Assembly: GCA_029204225.1 (NCBI GenBank)
Contig: CM055102.1
Span: forward strand, 23,281,390 to 23,345,389
DNA: 64,000 bases
Direction of reading: 5' to 3'
Origin: Diphasiastrum complanatum
Taxonomy: Eukaryota > Streptophyta > Lycopodiopsida > Lycopodiales > Lycopodiaceae
Program-made: the position numbers and the translations under genes
Notes under the pieces: generated by a model
The model's input: only the letters and a program-made list of their open reading frames with translations
The model's database searches: none
What the model was told of the DNA's origin: nothing
Shown: one piece after another, positions 11,696 through 22,350 of the stretch
How the letters are laid out: every line of letters begins with the position of its first letter
Numbering within the stretch: position 1 is the stretch's first letter

Positions 11696-12200
11696 TGTGA
11701 GAATTCACACGTGTGGGGATTCCCTAAAGTGTGCACACATGTGGGAAGTCTTCATGAAAAAAAACTAAGCACAAAAAGTTGTTGCTCTCGAGTAGAGAGA
11801 GAATGCAACTAATTGGCCTCGGGTAGAGAGAGAGTGGAATTCACACAAAATTGATCAATCTCCAATAAGTCTCAAAAACTCTCATAGATTAATGAAGGAA
11901 ATCAAAGTACATGTAGTATCTCGAGGTAGTCCAAGCTCAATTCCTATTGGACCCTTGACCCTTTCCCAACACATTGACTTTTGTCACTCATCAAATCTAT
12001 CTTTGACACTTGTAGAGAACCTAACTAGCTCGAGCTATGTCATAGTTCACTTTTGGTCTAATAATGAAAAAACATGTGTACATGACTTTTTGCCCCTAAA
12101 GCCAAAAATGGCCCTATCAACTAATGATATCAAGATGCTTGACTACAAAACTTTATGATACTCCTAAAGTCAACATAGATAACTTTTTATGTTTTTCACA
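11696..12200 (-). mobile_element. 5' LTR of Copia copy A1 (outer end not fixed)
   Basis: The inner edge is set by the adjacent primer site; on the plus strand the LTR opens TGTGAGAATTCACACGTG. Two copies of CTCGRGTAGAGAGAGA at about 11787-11840 also occur in the LTR at 52601, showing the two belong to one family. The outer end could be anywhere up to a CTCACA near 12778. No matching 3' LTR was found. Confidence 0.6.
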
Positions 12201-12204
12201 ATAT

Positions 12205-12205
<1 letters not shown>

Positions 12206-12240
<35 letters not shown>
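12206..12240. repeat. (AC)n microsatellite
   Basis: About 35 bp of AC repeat. Confidence 0.97.
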
Positions 12241-12242
<2 letters not shown>

Positions 12243-12467
12243 CCAAAGAAAAAAAAATCTTTTTTGTGGGGCTCGAGGATGGGGCCTCTTTACAGGCTGC
12301 AAAAAATATAAAGAGCCCCCTCAAAAAAACAACATCATAGTTGCATTGGCGATTCTAGAATCACGATTCGAAAATCAATATTAGAAAACCGGTGAATCGT
12401 GTTACGAATTGAAAAAAAAAAAATTATGTTCGCGATTCACAAAACTTAATGAATCATGCTTCGCTGC

Positions 12468-12468
<1 letters not shown>
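12241..12468. other. spacer between AC arrays
   Basis: No gene. It contains several GATTC/GAATC words around 12350-12455 arranged as weak inverted repeats. Confidence 0.5.

Positions 12469-12518
<50 letters not shown>
12469..12518. repeat. (AC)25 microsatellite
   Basis: 50 bp of AC repeat, second array within 300 bp. Reading frames across it on either strand are repeat artefacts. Confidence 0.97.
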
Positions 12519-12523
<5 letters not shown>

Positions 12524-13384
12524 TAGACTAAGAAACCCACAAAACATGTTCCATGGGATCCCATGGTACATAACCATTCTGAACCATGGAGATTCTCTTT
12601 TACTATTATTATTATGTTTTGCAAAAAGAAGTCCCAAAAATGTCAAAAAAAACTCGAAAATTACAGAAAGGCCAAAAAAGTAAAGAAAAAGTTCCAAATC
12701 TATAAATAGAAACTCTAGCAAAGGTCTTTTAGATATTATTTTAGATTTTGTATTTTTTTATTTTTCTATATGTCTCACATTTTTTTGCATTTAAATTAGT
12801 ATATATTGAAAAAAAAATGTTAAAAAAGAGTTTTATGGGTTTTTTTCCCACAAAACTTGTACTGAACAAAACGGTTCCATATTAGTTTTTAGTCTTATGT
12901 ATATATTTGGACATATATGTATATATATACACACACATATTTATAAATATACACACACATACACACGTGTGTGTGTTTGTGTGTAAAAACTGTCAACTAG
13001 TTAAATTGGTCTAATTTGGCAATTTGGAGGCCAAAGTGAAATTTTAACTTAGAGATTTATTTTTATGTGGTGAACTTGTTGTTTTTAAAGAAATAAATGA
13101 TAAAAACAAAAACAAAAATAATGTCAAATATTTAACACTAGAGTCGTGACAAAATGCGCACAAAAATGTGCATTTCAGGCACTTATTCAAAAAATCATAT
13201 CTCATAAATCATGATGAATCCTTTCACATGTGTGTTTTTCATATACACATATACTAATTAAAAATTTTAAGACCTTCATTTTGAGCAACTTCTAAGATAT
13301 GATATGTCAAACATGTTGGGGTACTGATGAAACTTTGATATTTTCATATATGGGACTACATTGTTGTGAATTTTACGTTAAATT
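12519..13384. other. AT-rich spacer with short CA/GT tract
   Basis: A short alternating CA...GTGTGT tract lies at about 12930-12985 and a perfect 16-bp palindrome (CCATGGGATCCCATGG) near 12551. No gene seen. Confidence 0.5.
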
Positions 13385-13900
13385 TTTAGTCTGTCTACTC
13401 TTAAAAATCCTATATGATTATAGAAACATGGCTATTAAAGAAAAATTAAATTTTGAGATCTATAGAGATAGATACGTGCATCCAAAGTTATCCATTTAAG
13501 TGATGATAAAGATCACCAAAATTGAAAATATCGCATTTGAGTGTATAACACCATGATTTTAACAATGTTTTTTGAGTTGTCTACTTTAAAAAGTATTATA
13601 TGACCAGAGAAACATGTCTCTCAATTTTTTTTTCAATTTGAAGTTATGTAGAGATAGATATGTGCATCTAGAGTTACCCATGTCAAGTGTTGAAAATCAA
13701 TGAAAGTTGTTGGAAAGTTGCAACTCTTTTGGAGGTGCTTGTTACAACTCTTTCTTTGGCTATCTACTTTCAAAAAGCCTTTATGACCATAGAAACATGT
13801 CTATAAGAAAAAATTAAATTTGGAGTCCTATAGAAATATCTACATGCACCTAAAGTTACCCATGTGAAGTGCAGAAAAGTGTTGAAAATTGAAAATTTTT
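13385..13900. repeat. three imperfect tandem copies, period about 185 bp
   Basis: Each copy carries TCTAC-TTTAAAAA...TATATGA...AGAAACATG, then AATTRAATTT..., then AGATA...TGTGCATC..AAGTTACCCAT. Copies begin near 13393, 13579 and 13762, giving periods of 186 and 183 bp. This looks like a small, old satellite-type array. Confidence 0.8.
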
Positions 13901-14109
13901 GGGGCCAAATTGCCATCAATTGAGATAAAAAAAATTTAAGTCTTTTAATAACACAATGAAGAGTCAAGTCTAGTTTCACATACAACTAAAGTATTAAAAT
14001 TTCAATGATGGCATGTTATGTCTCGTCAAATGAGTTTTATGCTCACTTTTGTGCGCATCGCACAAAAGTAACTGAAAACAACTCTTGTGTTAAAATCACT
14101 AATATATCT
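13901..14109. other. spacer, no gene seen
   Basis: Short AT-rich stretch ahead of the family A pol fragment. It contains a palindromic-looking TTTTGTGCGCATCGCACAAAA (about 14046-14066). Confidence 0.5.
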
Positions 14110-16105
14110 CAAAAGTAAAAAGCAGGATGATCAGGGAGGTACTTTACGTACCAGGTTTGAAGAAAAATCTACTTTCTGTTAGAGTCATTACTGATCAAAA
14201 GTTGAGAGTAGAATTTGCCCATGATCATTGCTTTGTGAAGGATGTGAACCAAAAGTTCAAAGTTATTGCAGATGGAGTAAGAGAGCTCAATACAAAATTG
14301 TACAGGTTGAATGCTACAATCAAGGGGCAACATGGACTTGTATCGTCCATTCCATCGCAAACTGAGTTGTGGCATAAGAGGCTTGGTCACTTGAACTTGG
14401 GAAGCCTTAGTTTGATGAGAAAATTGGAGATGGTAATAGGATTGCCTACCATAGAGGATCACTTGAAATCGATGTGCAGATCTTGTGTATATGGGAAGCA
14501 GCATCGAGAGAAGTTCAATAAAGGGGATGTTGCAAGAGCAAAGAACATTCTGGATTTAATCCACACATATTTATGCGGGCCTATGAGGACCATGTCCTTA
14601 GGTAAAGCCTTCTATTCATGACCTTTATTGATGATATGTCACGTAAGACGTGGATCTACTTCTTGAAGAAGAAATCTGATGCATTTGACAACTTTAAGAG
14701 CTTCAAAGCATTGGTCAAAAATTAGATAGGTAGGAAGATCAAAGTCCTAAGATCAAATTGTGGAGGTGAGTAATGACTTCAATGGTCTTTGTGATCAATG
14801 TGGGATTAAAAGACAATTTATGCAAGCTCATACTCCTGCTCTCAATGGTGTAGTTGAGCGCAAGAATCGGACAATTGTGGACAGTGCCAGCTCTATGCTA
14901 GCTGAGATGAAACTACAAAAGATTTTTGGTCAAAAGCATGTAGCATGGCAGTCTATCTTCAAAATAGAAGTCCTACTATTGCCATATCAGAGATAACACC
15001 TGAGGAAGCATTCACGAAGAAGAAGCCAAAGGTGAACCACTTGCGAATCTTTGGATGTAAGGCCTTTGTACACATTCCTAAGGAAAAGAAACGTAAACTT
15101 GATGTAAAAGCTATCAAGTGTATATTCCTATGATATGATGATCGTGTGAAGGGCTATAGATGTTTTGATCCAGTGGAAAACAAAGTCCATATAAGCCGTG
15201 ATGTTATCTTTGATGAATCCAAGATGTATGAAGACGAGGATGCTGAGAAGATAGAGACATCCAGTGAGAAAGATGGTATAGTGAGGATACCACCTAATGA
15301 TGATCCATTCATTGACCTTCCAAGTGATGAAAATGAGGATACATCTCAAGATACTACTACTCAACCTCAAGAGATAGGTTGGAGAGGTAGGGACAAACCT
15401 TTTGGTGCAAGAAGGATTGAAGTTGCAGGTGACAAACGCAAGGAGAAGGATGTACCGTGGGATACATTTTCACCAGGAAGCCGATCACCTGACAGGAAGC
15501 TCCCTAAGTGGTTTGAGAGATTGTTGGAGAGCCACAATATGGATGACTTTCCAGGATCATCTAGCCAGGGAGAGCTACAAAGATCAACATGAGAGAAGAC
15601 ACAACCTGAAAGGTATGAAGCAAATTATGCTCTCTTATCTAGCATTATTCAAAGCAAAGAACCTTCGATTTATGGTAAAGCGAAGGATGATGACATTTGG
15701 GTAAAGGCCATGGGAGAGGAGATGGAGTCAATTGCTAAGCATAACACATGGGACTTAGTAGAACCACCAGTTGGCAAGAAACCCATTGGTTGCAAATGGG
15801 TGGTATACAGGACTAAGTACCATGCGGATGGAAGTATAACAAAGCACAAGGCAAGATTGGTGATCAAAGGGTATGCACAAAGTAAAGGCATCGACTATGA
15901 GGAGACCTTTGCGCTGGTTTGTAAGTGGAATACTCTACGTCTACTTGTTGCATTAGCTTCACATTTTGGTTGGGGTTTGCATCAGATGGATGTGAAATCT
16001 ACTTTTCTAAATGGTGAGTTAGAAGAAGAAGTGTTCATGGATCAGCCTGAAGACTTTGTAGTGAAGGGACAGGAAAATAAAGTATGTCGCTTGAAGAAAG
16101 CGCTC
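14110..16105 (+). pseudogene. Copia pre-integrase, integrase and RT, family A copy A4
   Basis: Plus-strand counterpart of copy A2. In order: gag-pre-integrase (VLYVPGLKKNLLSV, ELWHKRLGHLNLGSLSLM), integrase core (IHTYLCGPM, QFMQAHTPALNGVVERKNRT), the KAFVHIPKEKKRK segment, a charged linker, and RT (GCKWVVYRTKYHADGS, HKARLVIKGYAQSKGIDYEE, HQMDVKSTFLNGELEEEVFM). It is broken by a TAG near 14723, frameshifts near 14756 and 14990, and more stops. Homology begins inside the protease-to-pre-integrase region at about 14110 and ends at VCRLKKA near 16105, so the catalytic YVDD part, RNase H and both LTRs are missing. Confidence 0.92.
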
Positions 16106-16118
16106 TCATCCACATAGA

Positions 16119-16325
16119 GAGTGACGATGATGAAAAAATTTGATACAAACTTGAAGTAGACATTCGAGTCTGCTGAATTTGAAATGAAACCATTCTCAAT
16201 AAAAAAATACATTTATTTTTTGGAACCAGGCCTTGGGTGATTGTTTCAGCCCATAGAGTGCCTTGTGAATTTTGCACACGAGGTGTTGCTTTTCTCTCAG
16301 CTTGTATCCTTCTAGCTGTGACATA
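16119..16325 (-). pseudogene. inverted Copia RT fragment
   Basis: On the minus strand this reads EGYKLREKQHLVCKIHKALYGLKQSPKAWFQKI, the Copia RT segment just before the catalytic box, then decays. It is flanked on both sides by plus-strand Copia sequence from other copies, so it has been inverted relative to its neighbours. It comes from a different family than A4. Confidence 0.8.
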
Positions 16326-16359
16326 AAGATTTACTCTTCAATGGTCCCATTGAGAAAAG

Positions 16360-17118
16360 TGGTTTGGCACTATTGTCTCGGAATCAAAAAATTTTGAATT
16401 CGACTCAGTCGTCTGATCAGCAAAGATATCTCACAAACATGCTAGAAAAGTATGGAATGGCCAACTGCAGACCGAGTCTCTTTCCACTCGACCCCAGAGT
16501 GAAGCTATCACAGGAACAATCTCCTCAAACTGAGGCAAAAAAGGAGGAGATGAAGCTATATTTGTTTCACTCCATCATCGGCTCACTAACGTATGCAATG
16601 ATTTGCACTCGACCTGACATTGCATATTCGATTAGTTCACTCAGCCAATTCCTATCAACTAACCTGTTGGAAAGCACTCACAAAAATCATGAAGTACATT
16701 CAGACAACCAAACATCTTAGCATATGTTATGGAGGTAGTCAACCTACCAACATACTTGAAGGATACACAGATGCAGATTGGGCAGGAGATATCGCTTTTA
16801 GATTTGTACTTTTAGAGAATCAAGGTCCAATCTCTTGGAACAACCGAAAGCAAACATTATCATCAACCAAATCAGAATACATTGTTGTCACAAATGCTAC
16901 TAAGGAGACACCTACTTGCAGAAATCGACCTTGCACAGTCACATCCAATGACCATCTATTGTGACAAGAGAAAGTGCAAACCAAGGAGATATCCTTAGTC
17001 TACTGTAGGACAGAATCAATGGCAGCATCTTACTTCACAAAGGCTTTGTCAAAGGAGCACCACCTCAGATTCAATGACATATTGAATCTAGAAATCAAAA
17101 GTTTTCAAGATCCACATT
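16360..17118 (+). pseudogene. Copia RT C-terminus and RNase H (family E)
   Basis: It reads RYLTNMLEKYGMANCRPSLF.PLDPRVKL, then SIIGSLTYAMICTRPDIAYSI, then after a frameshift TTKHLSICYGGSQ and GYTDADWAGDI, then SWNNRKQTLSSTKSEYIV. These are the RT tail and the RNase H catalytic region (first Asp in DADWAG, Glu in the S-E-Y box). Homology continues with stops to the PPT at 17119. Gag, protease and integrase of this family are absent. Confidence 0.88.
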
Positions 17119-17127
17119 AAGGGGGAG
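17119..17127 (+). other. polypurine tract of family E
   Basis: AAGGGGGAG immediately before an LTR edge TGTTGG. This is the typical Copia plus-strand primer position. Confidence 0.85.
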
Positions 17128-18019
17128 TGTTGGAATTCGATGCTCAGCCTCAAATCCATTCAATAATGAGCATCCTGAAAACCAGAAATAGAAGGCTCAA
17201 ATTTATGATCAGAGGATCGAAAAATTTAGGATCAAATTTTCTAGAATATTTCAATACTGAATCGACTCGCAAAATTCTATATTTTTTAAGTCATTGTACA
17301 TTTTTTGATACTTGTCAATTTGGATACTATCGGTCTAAAATCCGACCCAACAACTTCAAATTGATAGTCCGCCCACTTTGTTCATGCATTAACTGTAATG
17401 AGGCGGATATCTCAAATTTACAAAACTGGAAACCCGACAAGCTATTTCTTTATAAAAGATATATTGGTGAAACTCATAAATTAACCCGACTTTTTTGTGA
17501 TTCCTTGGAAGGTAATTCTGATTACCCATTGACCATGGACGATGTCACAAAAATGGTTAATGAAACCATTTTCTAAAATCGTTTTCTCTACTTGAATCTT
17601 CAAGTAATCCTTTGCTGATTTACGGGTCAATTCTCAAGCTTGGTAATAAAGAAGATCTTTTGTTGAGTCACTGTGCTGGGACATCATTGGTATTTGCTTA
17701 CAATGAAGCAACACTTCTTTGACTTTCTCGATTTTCTTGGATCCTGTAATAACTGCAACAAAAGGTAGTTGTAGATATTTTGTAGGATATCAATCCTAGA
17801 ATCTTCATCAAAAAACTTCTTCTGATTATTCAAACTTTATGTAGCCAATGTTATCACGCTCAACAAGCTGAAGTTATTACATCAAGCAGTTGTACTTAGT
17901 GTTTGATAGTAATCAGAGTGTAGATTTTCAATCTCACTATTGTATTGTTTCATTGAGCATTTGTCTAAATCATTCATTTTGAATGTTCTACTATTGTTTG
18001 TGGCGCTTCCGATTCTACA
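17128..18019 (+). mobile_element. 3' LTR of family E Copia (right end tentative)
   Basis: It opens TGTTGGAATTCGATG right after the PPT. The proposed end is TTCCGATTCTACA at about 18019, which gives a weak match to the inverted left end. No second LTR copy is in the window, so the length (about 890 bp) is not verified. Confidence 0.5.
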
Positions 18020-18209
18020 TGCACCCGCTCGAGCTTCCATTGACTAATCTATCAATTTTTGACATGTATCTCTTTCCACACTTGTACTTTATTTATAACA
18101 GGTCCATGTCATAATTGGATGTGCTTCTCCAATCTGATTAACAATAGAAAAGTTCTAGATCTATTCCAAACCCTATACAAATATGGACTAGATTCAATGT
18201 ACCAAACAT

Positions 18210-18475
18210 TCACAACAACACCCGCCGCGATTTGCGACATTTTTGCTACGTGAATTGTGAGCTTAAAATTTTTTTTAATTCGTAGTAGACGTCGGAAAAA
18301 CACGTCGCAATAAGGTCATCGGAGTCCAACGTCCTTAAAACACGTCGCAATCAGACATACATAATTTTTCGGAATCCGAAACAGCAGTTCCTGGTGGATG
18401 AGAACGAATCCGACGTGGATGTTGAATTGCGACGTCCGACGTGGATGTCGGATTGCGACGTTCAACGTGTACATC
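18210..18475. repeat. cluster of direct and inverted TTGCGACGT motifs
   Basis: ACGTCGCAAT occurs at about 18303 and 18345 and the reverse ATTGCGACGT at about 18426 and 18452. Two tandem 26-bp units (CCGACGTGGATGTYGRATTGCGACGT) lie at about 18410-18462, and a diverged GATTTGCGACAT at about 18229. CpG-rich words of this kind, repeated in both directions, are typical of the subterminal regions of plant CACTA-type DNA transposons, but no CACTA terminus or transposase is visible. Confidence 0.5.
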
Positions 18476-20261
18476 TGTCTGCAGCCGCAGATCTATCCCT
18501 CTCCCTATCTCCCTCACGGTCGCGCTACCTCCCTATTCTCATCACCCAATCTTTCTTCAAGGTCAGCGCTCACTGGCACTCCCTCACCCGAACTCTCTAC
18601 CTGACGCGATCTCTCTCTCTCCGCCGATCTATCTCCCTTCTTCCTTCAGCGACCCCCTCCTTCCTATATCTTCTTGTTCCAAAATTTTTAGTGAAAGAGA
18701 TGACCCAAAAAGTGACAATGGGAACTGGCAGTGTGAAAGGAATTTTGTGCATTTACAAAAAATATTCAAAGTGACTTTGAAACAATGAATTATCTATTGG
18801 ACCGGACCTGCTGAAGAATGACTTTGGCCTAAAGGACAGTTCCTTGAAACTTAAGTCAGAATAAAAAGATGGAGGTAATTTTCATTGCTCATCTCTGTTT
18901 TGACTCATGTCTTAATTCACTTCATAATACATATAGAAGATGAGTAAATGTTATTCAGTGTATTATTTCAATGGTTATGAATGGAATCTGATTAGTCTAT
19001 TTATACTAAATGTGTAATGCAGTAAAAGATGACTAATGGATTTACCTTCTGTAGTAAGAAATATAGTTTTACATTCAGTAATAATTCACTAAGTTACTGT
19101 CTGAGGTAAAAAACAGTCAATATAAAATAGATTTCAGTTTCTGTTTTGGTTTACCGAATATGCTCAATGCTTAACAAACATAATGGCAATTTACAAGCAT
19201 AATAAATCCCATATTGCTAATCCATTGAAAAACATGGAAAAGCTACCGCTCAAAGTGGTTGAAAAATACCATTAGAGCTATATATATATTATATATTTCC
19301 AAAACCACATACATTATCATGATAAAACCATTGAAAAAGATGGTCAAGCTTTCGTAGATAAATCATGGCAATTGCATCAAAGATTAAATAAAATTAAGTT
19401 TGTTGGATTGGAGAGAATACAAGAATTAGTAAATGAAAAACATTTATATCATTGAAAAGAATATTTGAGATGGATTACTTATGAGGTGAATGGGTTCAAA
19501 CTTATGTTACCTTCTAGTATAATCTATGGCAATATCCGAACTAGAAACCCAATGACTGGCTTCATAATCATACAAAAACCCCGCTATAGTGTTACGAACA
19601 CTATTAAGCAACACAAAAAATGTACCACATGTTTTATGGCGATCACAATGGAATTTAGATCCATGAAAGCCAGATACTCTAGCGGTATCCTAGTTCATAC
19701 TGCCATAGAGGATTTAGAAGGTTTAGAAGTGTTATCAATGCTCCTAATGTGAAAGAAATTGGACAAATACGAAAGAAAAAGATACATCTTGATGAAAAAG
19801 AAGAAGAAAAAAAAATTGAATATTCCACATGGAATTGACCTCGTGAAATCCTTTATATGTGTTTTGATTTTGAATGGACAATCATTATTTAATGATTGTA
19901 TAGATGAAAAATGAATGATTATAACTGTTGATCATGATGGTAATAATGTGTGATAAAAATTGTTGTTTGGAGTTGGTGATATTTGTGAGATGTGTGAGCA
20001 AGATTGAATGTTTTCATGATTGAGTAGTCCAACAGTTTCAAGATTTGTAGGAGGAGTAAGGTATAGTGTTGGACGGAGAGGTGTAGGTGTGAAGCCTAGC
20101 CCCACCATCCTAGCCTAGTGGGTGCCATCTTGAAGTAGACAAGGAAAGTCACTCAAGAGGACTGTATTGAAATTGCGTGTCTTGAATGAGTGTTATTCAT
20201 ACTTGATAAAATAAATAAATAAATAAAAATTTGTGAAAAAAGAAGAAGAAGCAAACACTTA
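18476..20261. other. CT-rich tract, then AT-rich spacer
   Basis: 18480-18670 is strongly pyrimidine-rich (TCTCCCT words) and resembles a plant 5' UTR, but no gene follows. A 95-codon frame at 19465-19752 is unrecognised. Nothing else identified. Confidence 0.45.
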
Positions 20262-20699
20262 GAAATGAAGAGAACTAGCTAAAAAAGGTATAAGTATTAC
20301 AAACTAAGTAAGTCCAATTCAAAATTGAAATCAATCATCATAAACAAAGCCATAATTGAATAAAAAAAAATCATTTCTACGATCATTTCACAACAATCCA
20401 ATAGAACATATATATATATAAAAAAAAAAAAAAACAATGTCAATGAATGAAGAAAGTGCCAGTCTACCCAGTTTTAATGGAAATGAAAGATGAAGAGAAC
20501 TAACTAAAGAAGCTATAATCAATACTAAGTAAGTCCAATTAAAAATTGAAATCAACAATTATTACGAAAGTCATCTATGTAAAAGTCATTTCTACAATCA
20601 TTTCACAATAATCTAATAGAACATATAGAATAAAAATATAAAAAAACAATGTCAATGGATGAAGAAAGTGCCAACCTACCCAGCTTTAATGGAAATGAA
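20262..20699. repeat. two-copy tandem duplication spanning a gag start
   Basis: The unit at about 20262-20487 is repeated at about 20484-20699 with scattered differences. Each unit ends with the start of the gag frame (ATGTCAATG...GAAGAAAGTGCC), so the duplication left an extra, dead gag start at about 20439. Confidence 0.85.
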
Positions 20700-22350
20700 G
20701 ATGAAGATGCAGATCTACATATTCAAAGATTCATGAATGTGTGTAGACAAAATTATGAAGAAGAAGATGATGATATGTTTAGATTATTTCCAGTAACATT
20801 GGATAATCTTGCTCTTGAATGGTATTCTATACTGAACCAAAAGAAAATTTGCAATTGGACAAAACTTAAAACAAGCTTCTTGGATAGGTTTAGAAAATGA
20901 AATTACTCTTCTGATGTCATCAAATTACTAAGTGAAATTAAATTGAAACAAAATGAATTTATCAAAAGCTTTGTTGATAGAATTAATTGTTTGGCTAAAA
21001 GATTAAGTGAAAAACCAGGAGAAGAGTTTTTCTTATCTTGGTTTATATCAGGTTTGCCTGATGACATGGCATATAGTATCCTCTCAAAAGTTCCTAAGAC
21101 TTTTGAGGGGCAGTTGTTATAGAAAATGCTGATAAGATGATGACAGAAATAGAAGAACTTGATAAGAAGAGTTGGATAAATAGATCCTTGGATGAATTTG
21201 ATGTAGGAATCTCTTCCTACTATGCTAGAGTATCATCTTTTTCTAAATTTTTTACAAGAAAATGAATCTTGTTATTCTGATGATCTTATTCAAACAAATC
21301 AACTTCTCAAAGTTAAAAAAAATATTGTGGTGCAAGAAGGATGTAGTAAAAATGTTGAATATGACTATAAGATTGATCAATCAAATGAAATTACTGCTGT
21401 GATTGAAGAAAACGATTGTTGTGAAGATACTCAAGATGTGGTGCATTCCATTGATGTCTACCCGGAACTGATGGAGTCTTTATATAATGATAATGAAAAA
21501 CTGGAAAATATATATAATGCTATAATTGATAAATATGCTATTGAGGAAGTAGAACAAGAAAGTCAATCAAATTTTGTTGATTCTAACTTGTTGCAAAGTC
21601 AATGTCTTTTGAAGGAAGAAATGATATCAAATGACATATGTATATCACCACCTGAAAGTCAAATCTTACCATTATTAGATAATGATCAAGAAATTGATGA
21701 TAGTTTTGTTGGAGTATAAGAATTCATAAAAAAAATCATTACTTCCAATATGGGTGGCATTCATGAAAGGTTTCAAGGTCAAAATATAACTTCCATTCTT
21801 CCCAAGGAAAAAAATGATGACCCATCTGATTCAAAGAAAGATCAAAAGGATTTATCATCTAAGATGGATGAGTTACAAGTTGTTCATGAATATGATGAAG
21901 AGTTAGAATTAGAATTATCCAAGTTGGATCACTCATCTTTGAAACTGATTAATAATTAGCTATATGAAAAAACTAATATGAAAAACCAGAATGAAAGAGA
22001 AATGGAAGATTCTAAAAAAATAAATTCAATATACGATAATGAGATTTGTACCAAGAATACAAATGAAAATGTTCTTCAAGAGTTTAGCCATTGGAATAAT
22101 GACTATGTTAATTCATATATGGTACAAATATTGAAATATGAATCGATGATAAATTAGTGTTTACACTTGTGGATCAAAATGTTATACATGATAAATTGAT
22201 CAATGACATATCTACTAAAAAGGAACTGAATGAAAATATTTTTAATAAATATATGGTAAATGAATCTTTGGATGTATTACCATATCAATATAGTATTATG
22301 TTACAATTTATAATTATAATACTCTATCAAAATTTTATGAACTCATAAAA
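20649..22350 (+). pseudogene. degenerate retrotransposon gag (Ty3/Gypsy type)
   Basis: The first 83 codons look like a Retrotrans_gag domain: SFNGNEDEDADLHIQRFM, then RLFPVTLDNLALEWYSIL and TKLKTSFLDRFRK (family pattern RLFPFSL...A..W...L....W..L...FL.RF). After a stop the frame resumes with LSEIKLKQNEFIKSFVDR and FISGLPDDMA. From 21222 on there are three Asp/Glu/Asn-rich frames (165, 69 and 63 codons) that I do not recognise; they may be the gag tail. No protease or RT follows. Confidence 0.7.

Noticed and set aside
12551-12566. Perfect palindrome CCATGGGATCCCATGG
   Set aside because: Too short and isolated to support a function.
12446-12721. Cys/Val-rich and Thr/His-rich frames over the AC array
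   Set aside because: Repeat artefacts on both strands.
18394-18788. Three overlapping plus-strand frames rich in Ser, Pro and Arg
   Set aside because: They lie on a CT-rich tract in all three frames; no gene follows.
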